From: Duganella sp. CF402
GTDB lineage: Bacteria > Pseudomonadota > Gammaproteobacteria > Burkholderiales > Burkholderiaceae_D
DNA: 64,000 nucleotides
Direction: 5' to 3'
NCBI RefSeq assembly: GCF_900109645.1
Contig: NZ_FOBG01000001.1
Coordinates: 1,364,001 to 1,428,000 of the forward strand
Below are positions 34,597 to 43,907 of the stretch, piece by piece. The position numbers and the translations under genes were made by a program. The number at the start of each line of letters is the position of its first letter. Within the stretch, counting starts at the first letter, position 1. The notes below the pieces were generated by a model. That model worked only from the letters and a program-made list of their open reading frames with translations. It was not told the DNA's origin and did not search any database.

Positions 34597-35841
34597 ATGA
34601 CCCACTCGACCGGCGTCTTTGCCGCCGTGACGGCGCTTTGCGCCAGCCTGATCCTGACTGCTTGCGGCGGTAGCAGCGCCGTCGCCGCCGCACCAGCCAC
34701 CACTACCACCACGCCGCCTGCCGCCAGCGTTGCGCCGCGCGGCACGCTGATGGCCGATGTCTTCGGCGCCTATCCGCGCCTGGTGCGACAAAGCCATCAC
34801 CAGAACGCAGCGCTCAACGGCCGGCTGGTGGCCAGCATGTCGTCCAATGAAAACGGCACGCCGGTGGCCGGCATCTACGCCAGCAGCGACGACGGCAAGA
34901 CCTTCGCCCGCATCAGCGCCATCGCCGATCCGGAGTTCAAGCAAGGCCACTGCTGCGGCACCTTGTATGAGCTGCCGGTGAAAATCGGCACGCTGCCGGC
35001 GGGGACGCTGCTGTATTCCGCCTCGGTCGGCCAGGAGCGCAACGCGCCGATGGAGAACCGCATCTATCAAAGCGCCGACGGCGGCGCGACCTGGAATTAC
35101 CTGTCCTTGTGCGGCAAGGGCCGCATCGCCAAGAACCTGAAAGACCCGTCGGGCATCTGGGAGCCGGAATTCGCCATCGCCAAATCCGGTGAGCTGGTGT
35201 GCTACTACTCGGACGAAACGCTGGCCGGCAAATCGCAGATCCTGGTGCAGGTGACCAGCAAGGATGCGATCAACTGGAGCGCGCCGCAGACCATCGTCGC
35301 CGGCGACGATCCAAATGCGCGTCCCGGCATGGCGATTGTGCGCCAGCTGCCATCGGGTTCCTATCTCATGACCTATGAGAACTGCTACGGCGGCCCGCTC
35401 GATTGCGCGCTGCGCGCCAAGCGTTCACCGGATGGCCTGGACTGGGGCGCCGCCAACGATCCCGGCTTCCGTCTCGAAACCGCCAGCGGCCAGTTCTTCC
35501 GCCACGCGCCGACCTTCACCTGGATGCCGGTGGCCGGACAGCCGAACGGCATGCTGGTCGCCATCGGCCAGATTTTGTTCGACAAGAATGGCGTGGTGGA
35601 TGCCAGCGGCAACGGCAAGACCATGTTCACCAACACCACGGCCGACGGCAGCGGCCCTTGGCGCGCGGTCGCCGCGCCGCTGGCGTTGCCGTCGCCGCCG
35701 CAGGTCACCAACTGGTGCCAGAACTATTCCAGCCCGCTGCTGCCGTCCGCCGACGGCAAGAGCCTGATCATGCTGCAGACCGACGGCGGCGCGGACAACA
35801 GCTGCCGCACGCGCTTCGGCAGCGCCGCCATCACTCCTTGA
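34597..35841 (+). CDS. Asp-box (sialidase-fold) lipoprotein
   Basis: 414 residues. A lipoprotein signal ends with the lipobox LTAC (Cys23), followed by a Thr/Ala/Pro-rich linker (about 30-48). The propeller has Asp-box repeats SSDDGKTF and SADGGATW and the motif QGHCCGTLYELP at about 115-126, matching GHCCSGLYEMP in the protein at 28855. AAGGAG precedes the ATG. It heads the plus-strand series that runs into the glycosidase and sugar ABC genes. Likely a surface exo-acting glycosidase; GH93-like arabinanase is one option, unproven. Confidence 0.8.
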   Translation: MTHSTGVFAAVTALCASLILTACGGSSAVAAAPATTTTTPPAASVAPRGTLMADVFGAYPRLVRQSHHQNAALNGRLVASMSSNENGTPVAGIYASSDDGKTFARISAIADPEFKQGHCCGTLYELPVKIGTLPAGTLLYSASVGQERNAPMENRIYQSADGGATWNYLSLCGKGRIAKNLKDPSGIWEPEFAIAKSGELVCYYSDETLAGKSQILVQVTSKDAINWSAPQTIVAGDDPNARPGMAIVRQLPSGSYLMTYENCYGGPLDCALRAKRSPDGLDWGAANDPGFRLETASGQFFRHAPTFTWMPVAGQPNGMLVAIGQILFDKNGVVDASGNGKTMFTNTTADGSGPWRAVAAPLALPSPPQVTNWCQNYSSPLLPSADGKSLIMLQTDGGADNSCRTRFGSAAITP

Positions 35842-35872
35842 AACTCACTCACCCACATCAAGAAAGAACACG

Positions 35873-36967
35873 ATGACTAACGCAATCGCCCCCGCCGTTC
35901 CACAAGCCCCAACGTGGAGCGCCTCGGCTGCGCATGCCTGGTACGCGGCACAGCCGCGCATCCTGGGCGCCAACTTCCTGCCCGCCAGCGCGATCAATCA
36001 GCTGGAGATGTGGCAGGCTGAAACCTTCGACACCGAACGCATCGACCTGGAACTGGGCTGGGCCGCATCGCTAGGCATGAACACCATGCGCGTGTTCCTG
36101 CACGATTTGCTGTGGGCGCAGGACGCCGCCGGCTTGAAGCAGCGTATCGACACTTATTTGTCGATCTCGGCGAAGCATGGCATCCGCACCATGCTGGTAT
36201 TATTCGATTCGTGCTGGGATCCGCGTCCCGCCTTGGGCACGCAGCGCGCGCCCATGCCCGGCATCCACAACTCGGGCTGGGTGCAAAGCCCGGGCGCAGC
36301 GCAACTGGCCGATGAAGCCACCTACCCTGCGCTGCGCGCCTATGTCGAGGATATCGTGACCACCTTCGGCAAGGACGAACGTGTGTGGTGCTGGGATTTG
36401 TGGAATGAACCAGACAACCAGGGCGGCGGCATGGGGTATTACCTGCAGTTCGAAGCAAAGGACAAGATCGCGCTGGTGGCCAGGCTGCTGCCGCAGGTGT
36501 TCGGCTGGGCGCAGGCTTGCGCGCCAACGCAGCCGCTGACCAGCGGCATCTGGTTCGGCGACGACTGGTCGCCAACCTCCACCATCATGAACGATGTGCA
36601 GAAGGCGCAGCTGGCGCTGTCGGATATCGTCACCTTCCACGATTACAGCTGGCCGGAGAAGTTTTTGGCGCGTGTACGCCAGTTGCAGGCTTATGGCCGT
36701 CCGCTGGTGTGCACCGAGTACATGGCGCGCGGCATGGGCTCGACCTTCGACAACACGCTGCCGATTGCACGCGCCGAGAATATCGGCATGATCAACTGGG
36801 GCTTCGTGGCCGGCAAGAGCCAGACCAATATGCCGTGGGACTCTTGGAAGAATCCATACACCTTTGCGCCGCCGTCAGTGTGGTTCCACGACGTGCTGCA
36901 TACCGACGGTACGCCGTATCGCCCTCATGAAATCGAGCTGCTGCGGCGGCACGTGAACGCCGTATGA
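35873..36967 (+). CDS. Glycoside hydrolase of the (beta/alpha)8 clan GH-A type, probably intracellular
   Basis: 364 residues. The LGMNTMRVFLHDLLW block (67-81), acid/base Glu179 in WDLWNEP and nucleophile Glu282 in CTEYMARG are typical of clan GH-A retaining beta-glycosidases (GH5/GH2-like; often annotated as 1,4-beta-xylanase). No signal peptide is present, so it would act on imported oligosaccharides in the cytoplasm. Its stop overlaps the ABC ATPase start by 4 bases. Substrate is not deducible. Confidence 0.82.
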   Translation: MTNAIAPAVPQAPTWSASAAHAWYAAQPRILGANFLPASAINQLEMWQAETFDTERIDLELGWAASLGMNTMRVFLHDLLWAQDAAGLKQRIDTYLSISAKHGIRTMLVLFDSCWDPRPALGTQRAPMPGIHNSGWVQSPGAAQLADEATYPALRAYVEDIVTTFGKDERVWCWDLWNEPDNQGGGMGYYLQFEAKDKIALVARLLPQVFGWAQACAPTQPLTSGIWFGDDWSPTSTIMNDVQKAQLALSDIVTFHDYSWPEKFLARVRQLQAYGRPLVCTEYMARGMGSTFDNTLPIARAENIGMINWGFVAGKSQTNMPWDSWKNPYTFAPPSVWFHDVLHTDGTPYRPHEIELLRRHVNAV

Positions 36968-38061
36968 AGATGACGCACGAACTGGGTGGCATCGAGTGGC
37001 GCGACGTCAGCAAGCGCTATGGCCAGCATACGGTGATCCCGAACTTCAACCTGTCGATTGCGGCCGGTGAGTTTATCGCCTTGCTGGGGCCTTCGGGCTG
37101 TGGCAAGTCGACCTTGCTGCGCATGCTGGCCGGCCTGGAGCCGGTGTCCAGCGGCCGCATTTCCATCGGCGGGCGCGACGTGACGGAGCTGGCGCCGGGC
37201 CAGCGCGGGATTGCGATGGTGTTCCAGCAGTATGCGCTGTATCCGCACATGACGGTGCGCGACAACATGGCGTTCGGTCTGCGCAATATCCGCATGGCGG
37301 AAGCGGAGATCGAGCGGCGCGTGGCTGCGGCGGCGCAAATGCTGGAGTTGCAGGCGCTGTTGGAGCGCAAGCCGATGCAGCTGTCCGGCGGCCAGCGGCA
37401 ACGCGTGGCGATCGGGCGTGCGGTGGTGAAGGAGCCGCTGGCTTTCCTGTTCGACGAGCCGCTGTCCAATCTCGATGCGGCGCTGCGTACGCGCACCCGG
37501 CTGGAACTGGCGCGCCTGCACAAACGGCTCGGCGCGACCATGCTGTTCGTGACGCACGACCAGGTGGAGGCGATGACGCTGGCGAACCGCATCGCGGTGA
37601 TGAACCAGGGCCGCATCGAGCAGTTTGCCGCGCCGATGGAGTTGTACACGCGGCCAGCCACGCGCTTTGTGGCCGGTTTTGTCGGCAGCCCGTCGATGAA
37701 CTTTCTGCCGGTACAGCGCGCGGCCGACGAGGACGGCTACTGCGCCGTCACGCTGTCAAACGGCGCCACAGTGCGCACGGCCGTGCCATCGTTCGCGGCA
37801 GACGGCGCGATGGAACTGGGCTTGCGCCCGGACGCCATCACGCCGTCTGCCGACGGCCAGCTGCAAGGCGTGGTCGAAGTCATCGAGCGCCTTGGCGACC
37901 GCACCTTGCTGCACGTGCTGCTGGCGGACGGCCTGCTGGTCGTCGCCGACGCCCCGCCGCGCGAGGCAGAACCGGCCATCGGCGCCACCATCCGCCTGCG
38001 CATGGAACTGCAACGCGCACACCTGTTCGACGCGGCCGGCGCCGCGCACCATCCAGCATGA
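36964..38061 (+). CDS. Sugar ABC transporter ATP-binding protein (MsmK/UgpC-like)
   Basis: 365 residues. Walker A GPSGCGKST (42-50), signature LSGGQRQRVAIGR (about 141-153), Walker B LAFLFDEPLSNLD (about 160-172) and the switch His in FVTHDQVEAM. The C-terminal TOBE/OB region (about 240-360) is typical of carbohydrate importers of the MalK group. It overlaps the glycosidase gene and the first permease gene by 4 bases each, so the transporter genes are translationally coupled. Confidence 0.93.
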   Translation: MKMTHELGGIEWRDVSKRYGQHTVIPNFNLSIAAGEFIALLGPSGCGKSTLLRMLAGLEPVSSGRISIGGRDVTELAPGQRGIAMVFQQYALYPHMTVRDNMAFGLRNIRMAEAEIERRVAAAAQMLELQALLERKPMQLSGGQRQRVAIGRAVVKEPLAFLFDEPLSNLDAALRTRTRLELARLHKRLGATMLFVTHDQVEAMTLANRIAVMNQGRIEQFAAPMELYTRPATRFVAGFVGSPSMNFLPVQRAADEDGYCAVTLSNGATVRTAVPSFAADGAMELGLRPDAITPSADGQLQGVVEVIERLGDRTLLHVLLADGLLVVADAPPREAEPAIGATIRLRMELQRAHLFDAAGAAHHPA

Positions 38062-38969
38062 AGCGCGACCTGCCCATCAACGCGCTCGCGGCCAAGCGCC
38101 TCTCCGCCGGCTGGATCGGCCTCCTGTTCGTCGCGCCATTCCTGCTGTGCTATCTGACGCTGCTGGTCTGGCCGCTGCTGAACGGCTTGTGGCTCAGCCT
38201 CCACGCCATTGACCTGCTATCCAACATCGGCCGCTGGGTCGGCGCCATCAATTTCATCGACTTACTGCAAGACGAGATGTTCGTGCGCTCCGCCTTCAAC
38301 ACCGTGCTGTTCGCCGCCCTGTGCACACCGGCGATGGTCATCACCGGCCTCGCCCTGGCACTGGCGCTGAACCGCCCCGGCAGAGCGACCGCCATCCTGC
38401 GCGGCATCTTCTTCGGCGCCGGCGTGCTGTCGGTCACCATCGTCACCCTGATCTGGCGGCTGGTGCTGATGCCCGAACGCGGCATGCTGGCCAACGCCCT
38501 GCACGGCATGGGCCTGGCCGATATCGCCCCGCTCAACAACGAGTGGCTCGCCCTGCCCGCCGTGGCGCTGGCCACCGTCTGGTGGGGCATCGGCATGCCG
38601 ATGATGCTGTTCCTCGCCTCGCTGCAGCAAATCCCGCACGACGTCTACGAGGCGGCGGCGCTGGACAACACCAGCCGCTGGCGCAGCCTCCGCTACATCA
38701 CCCTGCCCGCCATCCGCCACAGCGTGATCCTGGTCGCGGTGACGCAGATGATCGCGCAGCTGCAAGTGTTCGGCCAGGTCCAGCTGCTGACCCAGGGCGG
38801 CCCGAATAACAGCACCCGCTCGCTGGTGATGTTTGTCTACGAAGCCATGTTCGAACAATGGCAGCTCGGCTACGCAGCCGCCGGCGCACAGGCCCTGTTC
38901 CTGCTGATGCTGTGCGGGATGTCCTTGCAAGGCTGGCTGGAACGACGCGCAGGAAAGGCGCAATCATGA
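38058..38969 (+). CDS. Sugar ABC transporter permease (MalF-like)
   Basis: 303 residues with six predicted membrane helices. The cytoplasmic EAA loop (YEAAALDNTSRWRSLRYITLP, about 196-216) that docks onto the ATPase is present. It is coupled by a 4-base overlap to both neighbours. It forms the inner-membrane channel with the next permease. Confidence 0.92.
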   Translation: MKRDLPINALAAKRLSAGWIGLLFVAPFLLCYLTLLVWPLLNGLWLSLHAIDLLSNIGRWVGAINFIDLLQDEMFVRSAFNTVLFAALCTPAMVITGLALALALNRPGRATAILRGIFFGAGVLSVTIVTLIWRLVLMPERGMLANALHGMGLADIAPLNNEWLALPAVALATVWWGIGMPMMLFLASLQQIPHDVYEAAALDNTSRWRSLRYITLPAIRHSVILVAVTQMIAQLQVFGQVQLLTQGGPNNSTRSLVMFVYEAMFEQWQLGYAAAGAQALFLLMLCGMSLQGWLERRAGKAQS

Positions 38970-39802
38970 ATCCCAATCTGACCAACCGCTGGGGCAACCG
39001 CGCCATCCTCGGCGCCACCGTGTTTGCCGCCATCTGCTGGGTGGCGCCGCTACTGTGGGTACTGGCCCTGTCGTTCAAGCCGAACGAACTGCTGGCGCAG
39101 CGCACCGACATCCTGTTCGCGCCACCGTATACGCTGAAGAACTACAGCGACATCCTCGGCACCTCGCTGGTGTTCCGCTGGATCGCCAATTCCTGCGTGG
39201 TGGCGTTCGGCCAGACCATCCTGGTGCTGCTGCTGTCGTCGCTGGCCGGCTATGGCTTCGCCCGCACCGAGTTCCCTGGCAAAACGTGGATCTACCGGCT
39301 GGTGCTGGCCGGCCTGGCCGTGCCGCAAACCGCCGTGGTGATTCCGCTGCACCGCATGTTCGCCGACTGGGGACTGCACAACAGCTACCCCGGCCTGATT
39401 CTGCCCGGACTGGCCGCTCCGTTCGGCGTGTTCCTGATGACGCAGTACTTCAACGCCATCCCGCGCGATCTGGAAGAAGCGGCGCTGCTGGACAACGCCT
39501 CGCGCTGGACCGTGTTCACGCGGATCATCCTGCCACTGTCGCTGCCGGTGCAGGCTACGCTGGGTATCGTCACCTTCCTCAGCGCATGGAATGACTATCT
39601 GTGGCCGCTCATCTCCGCCACGCAGTCGGAGCACTACACGCTGACACTGGGACTGGCCTCGACCCAGACCAATTTCGCGCAATCCGAGGGCCTGGGCTTC
39701 CTGATGGCGCAAGCAGTGTTTGCGGCGGCGCCGGTGCTGGTGTTGTACGCCTACTTCCAAAAATATATCGTCGCGGCGGTTGCCGGCGGCAAGGTACGCT
39801 AA
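38966..39802 (+). CDS. Sugar ABC transporter permease (MalG-like)
   Basis: 278 residues from the ATG at 38966, which overlaps the previous stop (ATGA). Six membrane helices; EAA loop LEEAALLDNASRWTVFTRIILP. The N-terminal part (ALSFKPNELL...YTLKNY) is typical of MalG-type permeases of carbohydrate uptake family 1. Partner of the upstream MalF-like protein. Confidence 0.92.
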   Translation: MNPNLTNRWGNRAILGATVFAAICWVAPLLWVLALSFKPNELLAQRTDILFAPPYTLKNYSDILGTSLVFRWIANSCVVAFGQTILVLLLSSLAGYGFARTEFPGKTWIYRLVLAGLAVPQTAVVIPLHRMFADWGLHNSYPGLILPGLAAPFGVFLMTQYFNAIPRDLEEAALLDNASRWTVFTRIILPLSLPVQATLGIVTFLSAWNDYLWPLISATQSEHYTLTLGLASTQTNFAQSEGLGFLMAQAVFAAAPVLVLYAYFQKYIVAAVAGGKVR

Positions 39803-39804
39803 GC

Positions 39805-41160
39805 ATGAGACTCATTTTAAAAACTGCGGCGTTGGCGCTGCTGCTGGCCTGCAGGCCGGCGGCCGCCGCGCCGGTGGAAATATCGTTCGCGCGCTTCTTC
39901 GGTTCGTGCGACGCGGATTACGGCAACGTCACCGATCCTTCGCAAGCAACCGGCGAATGCGGCATCATCACGGCGCTGGTCAACAAGTTCAACGCCCAGC
40001 ATCGCGGGCAGATCGTGGTGCGCACGCAAGTGGTGGAGCATGGCTCCTACTACAGCCAGCTGGGCGCGCGCATCGTCGGGCGCGACGTGCCGGCGGTGGC
40101 CATCCTGCACAGCTCCGCGTTGAACGATTTCGTCAAGCGCGGCCTGATCGCGCCGCTGGACCACGAGTTCCAGGCCATCGGCATCGACAGCGCCGACTTC
40201 ACGCCGCAGGCAGAAACCGCAGTCACGGTGGACGGCCAGCATTACGCCCTGCCGTTCGATACGCATTCATGGCTGTGGCACATCAACCTGAACCTGATGC
40301 GGCGCGCAGGGCTGGTGCGCGCCGACGGCAAACCGGTGCTGCCGAACTCCCCGCAGCAGCTGCTGGAACAGGCGCGCCGCTTCAAGAAAGCCACCGGCAA
40401 GCCTTACTTCATCTGGCTGACCACCAACGATCCGGCCTTCTTCCCGCGCACGCTGCTGTCCATGCTGCGCCAGCAGAATGGCTCGCTGTTCCCGAACGAC
40501 GACTTCCATATCGACCTGCACAGCCCCGCCGTACGCGACGCCGTGCGGGTGCTGAAAACACTGTACGAAGAAGGCCTGACCTCGCGCGGCATGGACTACG
40601 GCGTGGCGCTGCAAGGCTTCGCGGCCGGCGAAGGCGCGGTCATGGTGAATGGCACGTGGATCATCGGCGACCTGCTGAAACAGGCCAGGCAGGCGGATAG
40701 CGCCACCTACAAAGGCTACACCGCCACGCCGTTCCCGCAGCTGTACGCGAACAGCGCAATGTGGGCCGACAATCACATCATGGTGATGCTGAAAGGCGGC
40801 ACGGCCGATGCGGGTACGCGCCAGGCGGCGCTGGTGTTCCTCAAGTTTTTGTACGACGAAGGCGGCGTATGGGCGCGCACCGGGCAACTGCCGACGCGGC
40901 GTTCCGTGATCGATTCGCCGGCGTTCCGCCAACTGCCGCTGCGCAGCGAGATCGCCACCATCTCGCGCGACGGCGTGGCTCTGCCAATTGAAGTGGCACG
41001 CCAGGCCATCGTCGGCAAAACGCTGGGCGACGCGCTGACCGCCACCATCGTCTACGGCGCCGCCGTCGATAAAACGCTGGCACAGGCCGAAACCAGCATC
41101 AACCGCATGCTGGCCCGCGATGCGCAGTTCAAGGGAGGCACGGCCGGGGCGGCGCCTTGA
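39805..41160 (+). CDS. Extracellular sugar-binding protein of the ABC transporter
   Basis: 451 residues from the ATG at 39805, two bases after the permease stop. A signal peptide (about 1-22, ending AAA) is followed by a family 1 solute-binding domain. Unusually, a segment at about 33-52 (FGSCDADYGNVTDPSQATGE) carries two Cys (one here, one just after) that could form a disulfide. It should deliver an oligosaccharide to the permeases at 38058-39802. Placing the binding-protein gene last is less common than first. Confidence 0.88.
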   Translation: MRLILKTAALALLLACRPAAAAPVEISFARFFGSCDADYGNVTDPSQATGECGIITALVNKFNAQHRGQIVVRTQVVEHGSYYSQLGARIVGRDVPAVAILHSSALNDFVKRGLIAPLDHEFQAIGIDSADFTPQAETAVTVDGQHYALPFDTHSWLWHINLNLMRRAGLVRADGKPVLPNSPQQLLEQARRFKKATGKPYFIWLTTNDPAFFPRTLLSMLRQQNGSLFPNDDFHIDLHSPAVRDAVRVLKTLYEEGLTSRGMDYGVALQGFAAGEGAVMVNGTWIIGDLLKQARQADSATYKGYTATPFPQLYANSAMWADNHIMVMLKGGTADAGTRQAALVFLKFLYDEGGVWARTGQLPTRRSVIDSPAFRQLPLRSEIATISRDGVALPIEVARQAIVGKTLGDALTATIVYGAAVDKTLAQAETSINRMLARDAQFKGGTAGAAP

Positions 41161-41164
41161 TCGG

Positions 41165-42790
41165 CTAGCGCGCGGACACCACGACCACGCGCTCGCTGGT
41201 GCCGACGACTTTCATCGGCACCTGGCGTTGCAGCAGGTGCTGGTACATGGTGTGGCGCATGATGGCGTATTGCGGCTGGCGTTTTGCCGCGCGGGCCTGC
41301 CAGCGGGTGATGAATTGTTCCAGCGTCGGGATGCCGAGTTCCGGCTGTTGCTGCAGGCCGAAAGTCAGTTCATCGCCGAAGGCCACGGTGGTGACTTTGT
41401 GCGCCATATAGAAGGTCATCGACTGTTCGTAGGTGCCGACCATGTACACCGGCGTGGATGGCGTCAGCGCCGGCCGCAGCGCCTTGGCCAGCGCCACGCC
41501 GGACTGTTCGCGGCCATGCGGTTCGGTCGCCGCCATCAGCAGCTGTGTCATGATCCAGCCGCTGACCGCCAGCGCGATCACCATGCCGGTGCGATGGCCG
41601 CGCCATTCCGCCATCCAGCCTGCGCCTGCACCGAGCAAGGCGACCAGGCTGGCGGTAAGCAGCAAGTGGCGTATATCGTCCAGCCCAGGCATCAGCAAGG
41701 CCACGCTCAAGCCGGCCGTTCCGGCCAGCGCCACAATAACTGTCATGCCCAGCGCCGCATTGCTGCTGGCGCGTTCCAGCTGGCGGCCCATCAGCAGCGC
41801 CAGCGCCGGGAACACCGGCAGCATGTAGCCCGGCAGCTTGGAGCTCGAATAGCTGAAGAAGGCTAGAATGAAGACGATCCAGATCAGCAGCATGATACCG
41901 GACTGGAAGCGGCCCGGCAGACGGCGGCGCGCTGCCACCACGCTGACTGGTATGATGGCGATCCACGGCATGGCGGCGGGAAGCAGCAGCACAAGGAAGT
42001 AGTACCACGGGCCTTCGCGGTGATGCTCTTTCAGGAAGAAGCGGTCCCAATGTTCGTGGATGAAGAAAAACGCCGGCTGCTCCGGATTGCGCGCGCCCAC
42101 CAACAGGAACCACGGCAGGGACACCAGCAGGAACAGCGGCACGCCAGACCCGATATGCAGCCGCCGCCAGATCGCGCGGTCGCCGCTCAGCAGCGCGTAC
42201 AGCACCAGCACGCCGCCCGGCAGCACGACGCCGATCAGGCCTTTCGCCAGCAGCGACAAGCCCATGCCGGCCCAGCACACCAGCATCCAGCGGCGGCGCT
42301 GCGTTTCGGTCGCGCTGCCCTGCTGCGCCAGCAGCAAGGCGCATAGCGACAAGCACATGGTCGCGGCCACGCCAAGATCGAGCGAATTGAATTGCGAAGC
42401 GCCGCCCCAGAACAGCATCGAGGCTAGCACCAGCGCCGCATATTCGCCAGCGAGGCCGCCGTACACGCGGCGGCCGGTATAAGCCACCATCAACACGCCG
42501 AAGATGCCGCACACGCCATTCCACAAGCGCGCCTGCCACTCGCCGATGCCGAACAGCGCGAACGACAAGGCGCTCATCCACGTGTGCAGCGGCGGCTTTT
42601 CAAAGTATTTGATGCCGTTCAGCCGAGTAGTGATCCAGTCGCCGCTGAGCAGCATTTCGCGCGCCATCTCGGCGTAGCGCCCTTCGTCCGGCGGGATCAA
42701 GGTGCGCACGTTGAGCACGAACAGCGATGCGACGATGAACAAGCCAGCCAGCAGATACCAGCCGGCCCGGGAGCGCAGGAACGCGAGCAT
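41165..42790 (-). CDS. arnT: ArnT-like lipid-linked glycosyltransferase (GT83)
   Basis: 541 residues with about 12 membrane helices. The first periplasmic loop contains PPDEGRYAEMAREML (33-47) with the catalytic Asp35-Glu36 and, further on, YFEKPPLHTW (62-71), both hallmark motifs of ArnT. ArnT moves 4-amino-4-deoxy-L-arabinose from undecaprenyl phosphate to lipid A, giving resistance to cationic peptides. It is last in a set of minus-strand envelope genes. Without arnB/arnC nearby, the sugar moved here could be a different pentose. Confidence 0.82.
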   Translation of the reverse strand: MLAFLRSRAGWYLLAGLFIVASLFVLNVRTLIPPDEGRYAEMAREMLLSGDWITTRLNGIKYFEKPPLHTWMSALSFALFGIGEWQARLWNGVCGIFGVLMVAYTGRRVYGGLAGEYAALVLASMLFWGGASQFNSLDLGVAATMCLSLCALLLAQQGSATETQRRRWMLVCWAGMGLSLLAKGLIGVVLPGGVLVLYALLSGDRAIWRRLHIGSGVPLFLLVSLPWFLLVGARNPEQPAFFFIHEHWDRFFLKEHHREGPWYYFLVLLLPAAMPWIAIIPVSVVAARRRLPGRFQSGIMLLIWIVFILAFFSYSSSKLPGYMLPVFPALALLMGRQLERASSNAALGMTVIVALAGTAGLSVALLMPGLDDIRHLLLTASLVALLGAGAGWMAEWRGHRTGMVIALAVSGWIMTQLLMAATEPHGREQSGVALAKALRPALTPSTPVYMVGTYEQSMTFYMAHKVTTVAFGDELTFGLQQQPELGIPTLEQFITRWQARAAKRQPQYAIMRHTMYQHLLQRQVPMKVVGTSERVVVVSAR

Positions 42791-42805
42791 CAGCAGCGCG
42801 TGGCG

Positions 42806-43846
42806 TCAGTTGACCAGCGCTTGTGCGTCAGCCACCTGGCCACGATAGGCGTCGAAGATTTTCTTCAATGCGTCGGCCATCGTGGTGGTCGGCTTCCAGT
42901 CCAGCTCTTCGCAGGTGTTGGTGATCTTCGGCACGCGGTTCTTCACGTCCTGATAGCCTTCGCCGTAGTAAGCACCGGAGGTGGTCTCGACAATCTTGAC
43001 CTGTTTGGCGCTGTCGGCGTACTCGGGATATTTGGCGGCCAGTTCCAGCATCATGCCGGCCAGTTCGCGAATCGAGTAGTTGTTGACCGGGTTGCCGATG
43101 TTGTAGATCTTGCCGCTGGCCGCGCCGTCCTTGTTGGCGATGATCTTCACCAGCGCATCGATGCCGTCGTCGATGTCGGTGAAGGCGCGCTTCTGGTGGC
43201 CGCCATCCACCAGCGAGATGTTCTCGCCACGGACGATATGACCGAAGAATTGCGTCACCACGCGCGACGAGCCTTCTTTCGGCGTGTGGATCGAGTCCAA
43301 CCCGGCGCCGATCCAGTTAAATGGACGGAACAGGGTGAAGTTCAGGCCTTCCATGCCGTAGCCCCAGATCACGCGGTCCATCAGCTGCTTGGCGTTGGAG
43401 TAGATCCAGCGCGGCTTGTTAATCGGGCCGCAGATCAGTTCCGAGTTCTCAGGGTCGAATTCCTCGTCGTGGCACATGCCGTACACCTCGGAGGTCGACG
43501 GGAACACCAGGTGCTTGCCATAGCGCGCAGCGGCGCGCACGATCGGCAGGTTGGCTTCGAAATCCAGTTCGAACACGCGCAGCGGGGCTTTCACGTAAGT
43601 CGAGGGGGTCGCGATCGCGACCAAAGGCAGGATCACGTCACACTTTTTGACGTGGTAATCCACCCACTCCTTGTTAATGGTGATGTCGCCTTCAAAGAAA
43701 TGCATGCGCGGATGCGCCAGCAGATCACCGATACGGTCGGTGCTCATGTCCATGCCGTACACGTGCCAATCGGTGGTTTCCAGGATGCGCTTGGACAGGT
43801 GGTGGCCGATAAAGCCGTTCACGCCGAGAATGAGAACTTTTTTCAT
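42806..43846 (-). CDS. UDP-glucuronate decarboxylase, ArnA C-terminal domain type (no formyltransferase domain)
   Basis: 346 residues, equal to the dehydrogenase half of ArnA. Rossmann motif GVNGFIG (8-14). Residues that align with the ArnA catalytic set are all present: Ser119-Glu120 (ArnA 433-434), Tyr149 and Lys153 (463 and 467), and Arg304 (619). It should oxidise and decarboxylate UDP-glucuronate to the UDP-4-keto-pentose. The formyltransferase half of ArnA is absent, and so are arnB, arnC, arnD in this window. It ends 15 bases before arnT. Confidence 0.85.
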   Translation of the reverse strand: MKKVLILGVNGFIGHHLSKRILETTDWHVYGMDMSTDRIGDLLAHPRMHFFEGDITINKEWVDYHVKKCDVILPLVAIATPSTYVKAPLRVFELDFEANLPIVRAAARYGKHLVFPSTSEVYGMCHDEEFDPENSELICGPINKPRWIYSNAKQLMDRVIWGYGMEGLNFTLFRPFNWIGAGLDSIHTPKEGSSRVVTQFFGHIVRGENISLVDGGHQKRAFTDIDDGIDALVKIIANKDGAASGKIYNIGNPVNNYSIRELAGMMLELAAKYPEYADSAKQVKIVETTSGAYYGEGYQDVKNRVPKITNTCEELDWKPTTTMADALKKIFDAYRGQVADAQALVN

Positions 43847-43907
43847 TTAAGACTACCGCTCGATTTTCAGAAGCGGGAAGTTTGCCTGAAAGAGTATTAA
43901 CGCAGCA

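Noticed and set aside
28855..35841. Sialic acid catabolism
   Set aside because: The Asp-box folds alone suggested sialidases, but no nanA, nanK, nanE or sialate transporter genes are present, and the ABC transporter is of general sugar type.
43847..43907. CCGCT / AGCGG inverted repeat after the kinase gene
   Set aside because: Arms of 5 bp around a long loop with no T-run are not convincing as a terminator.
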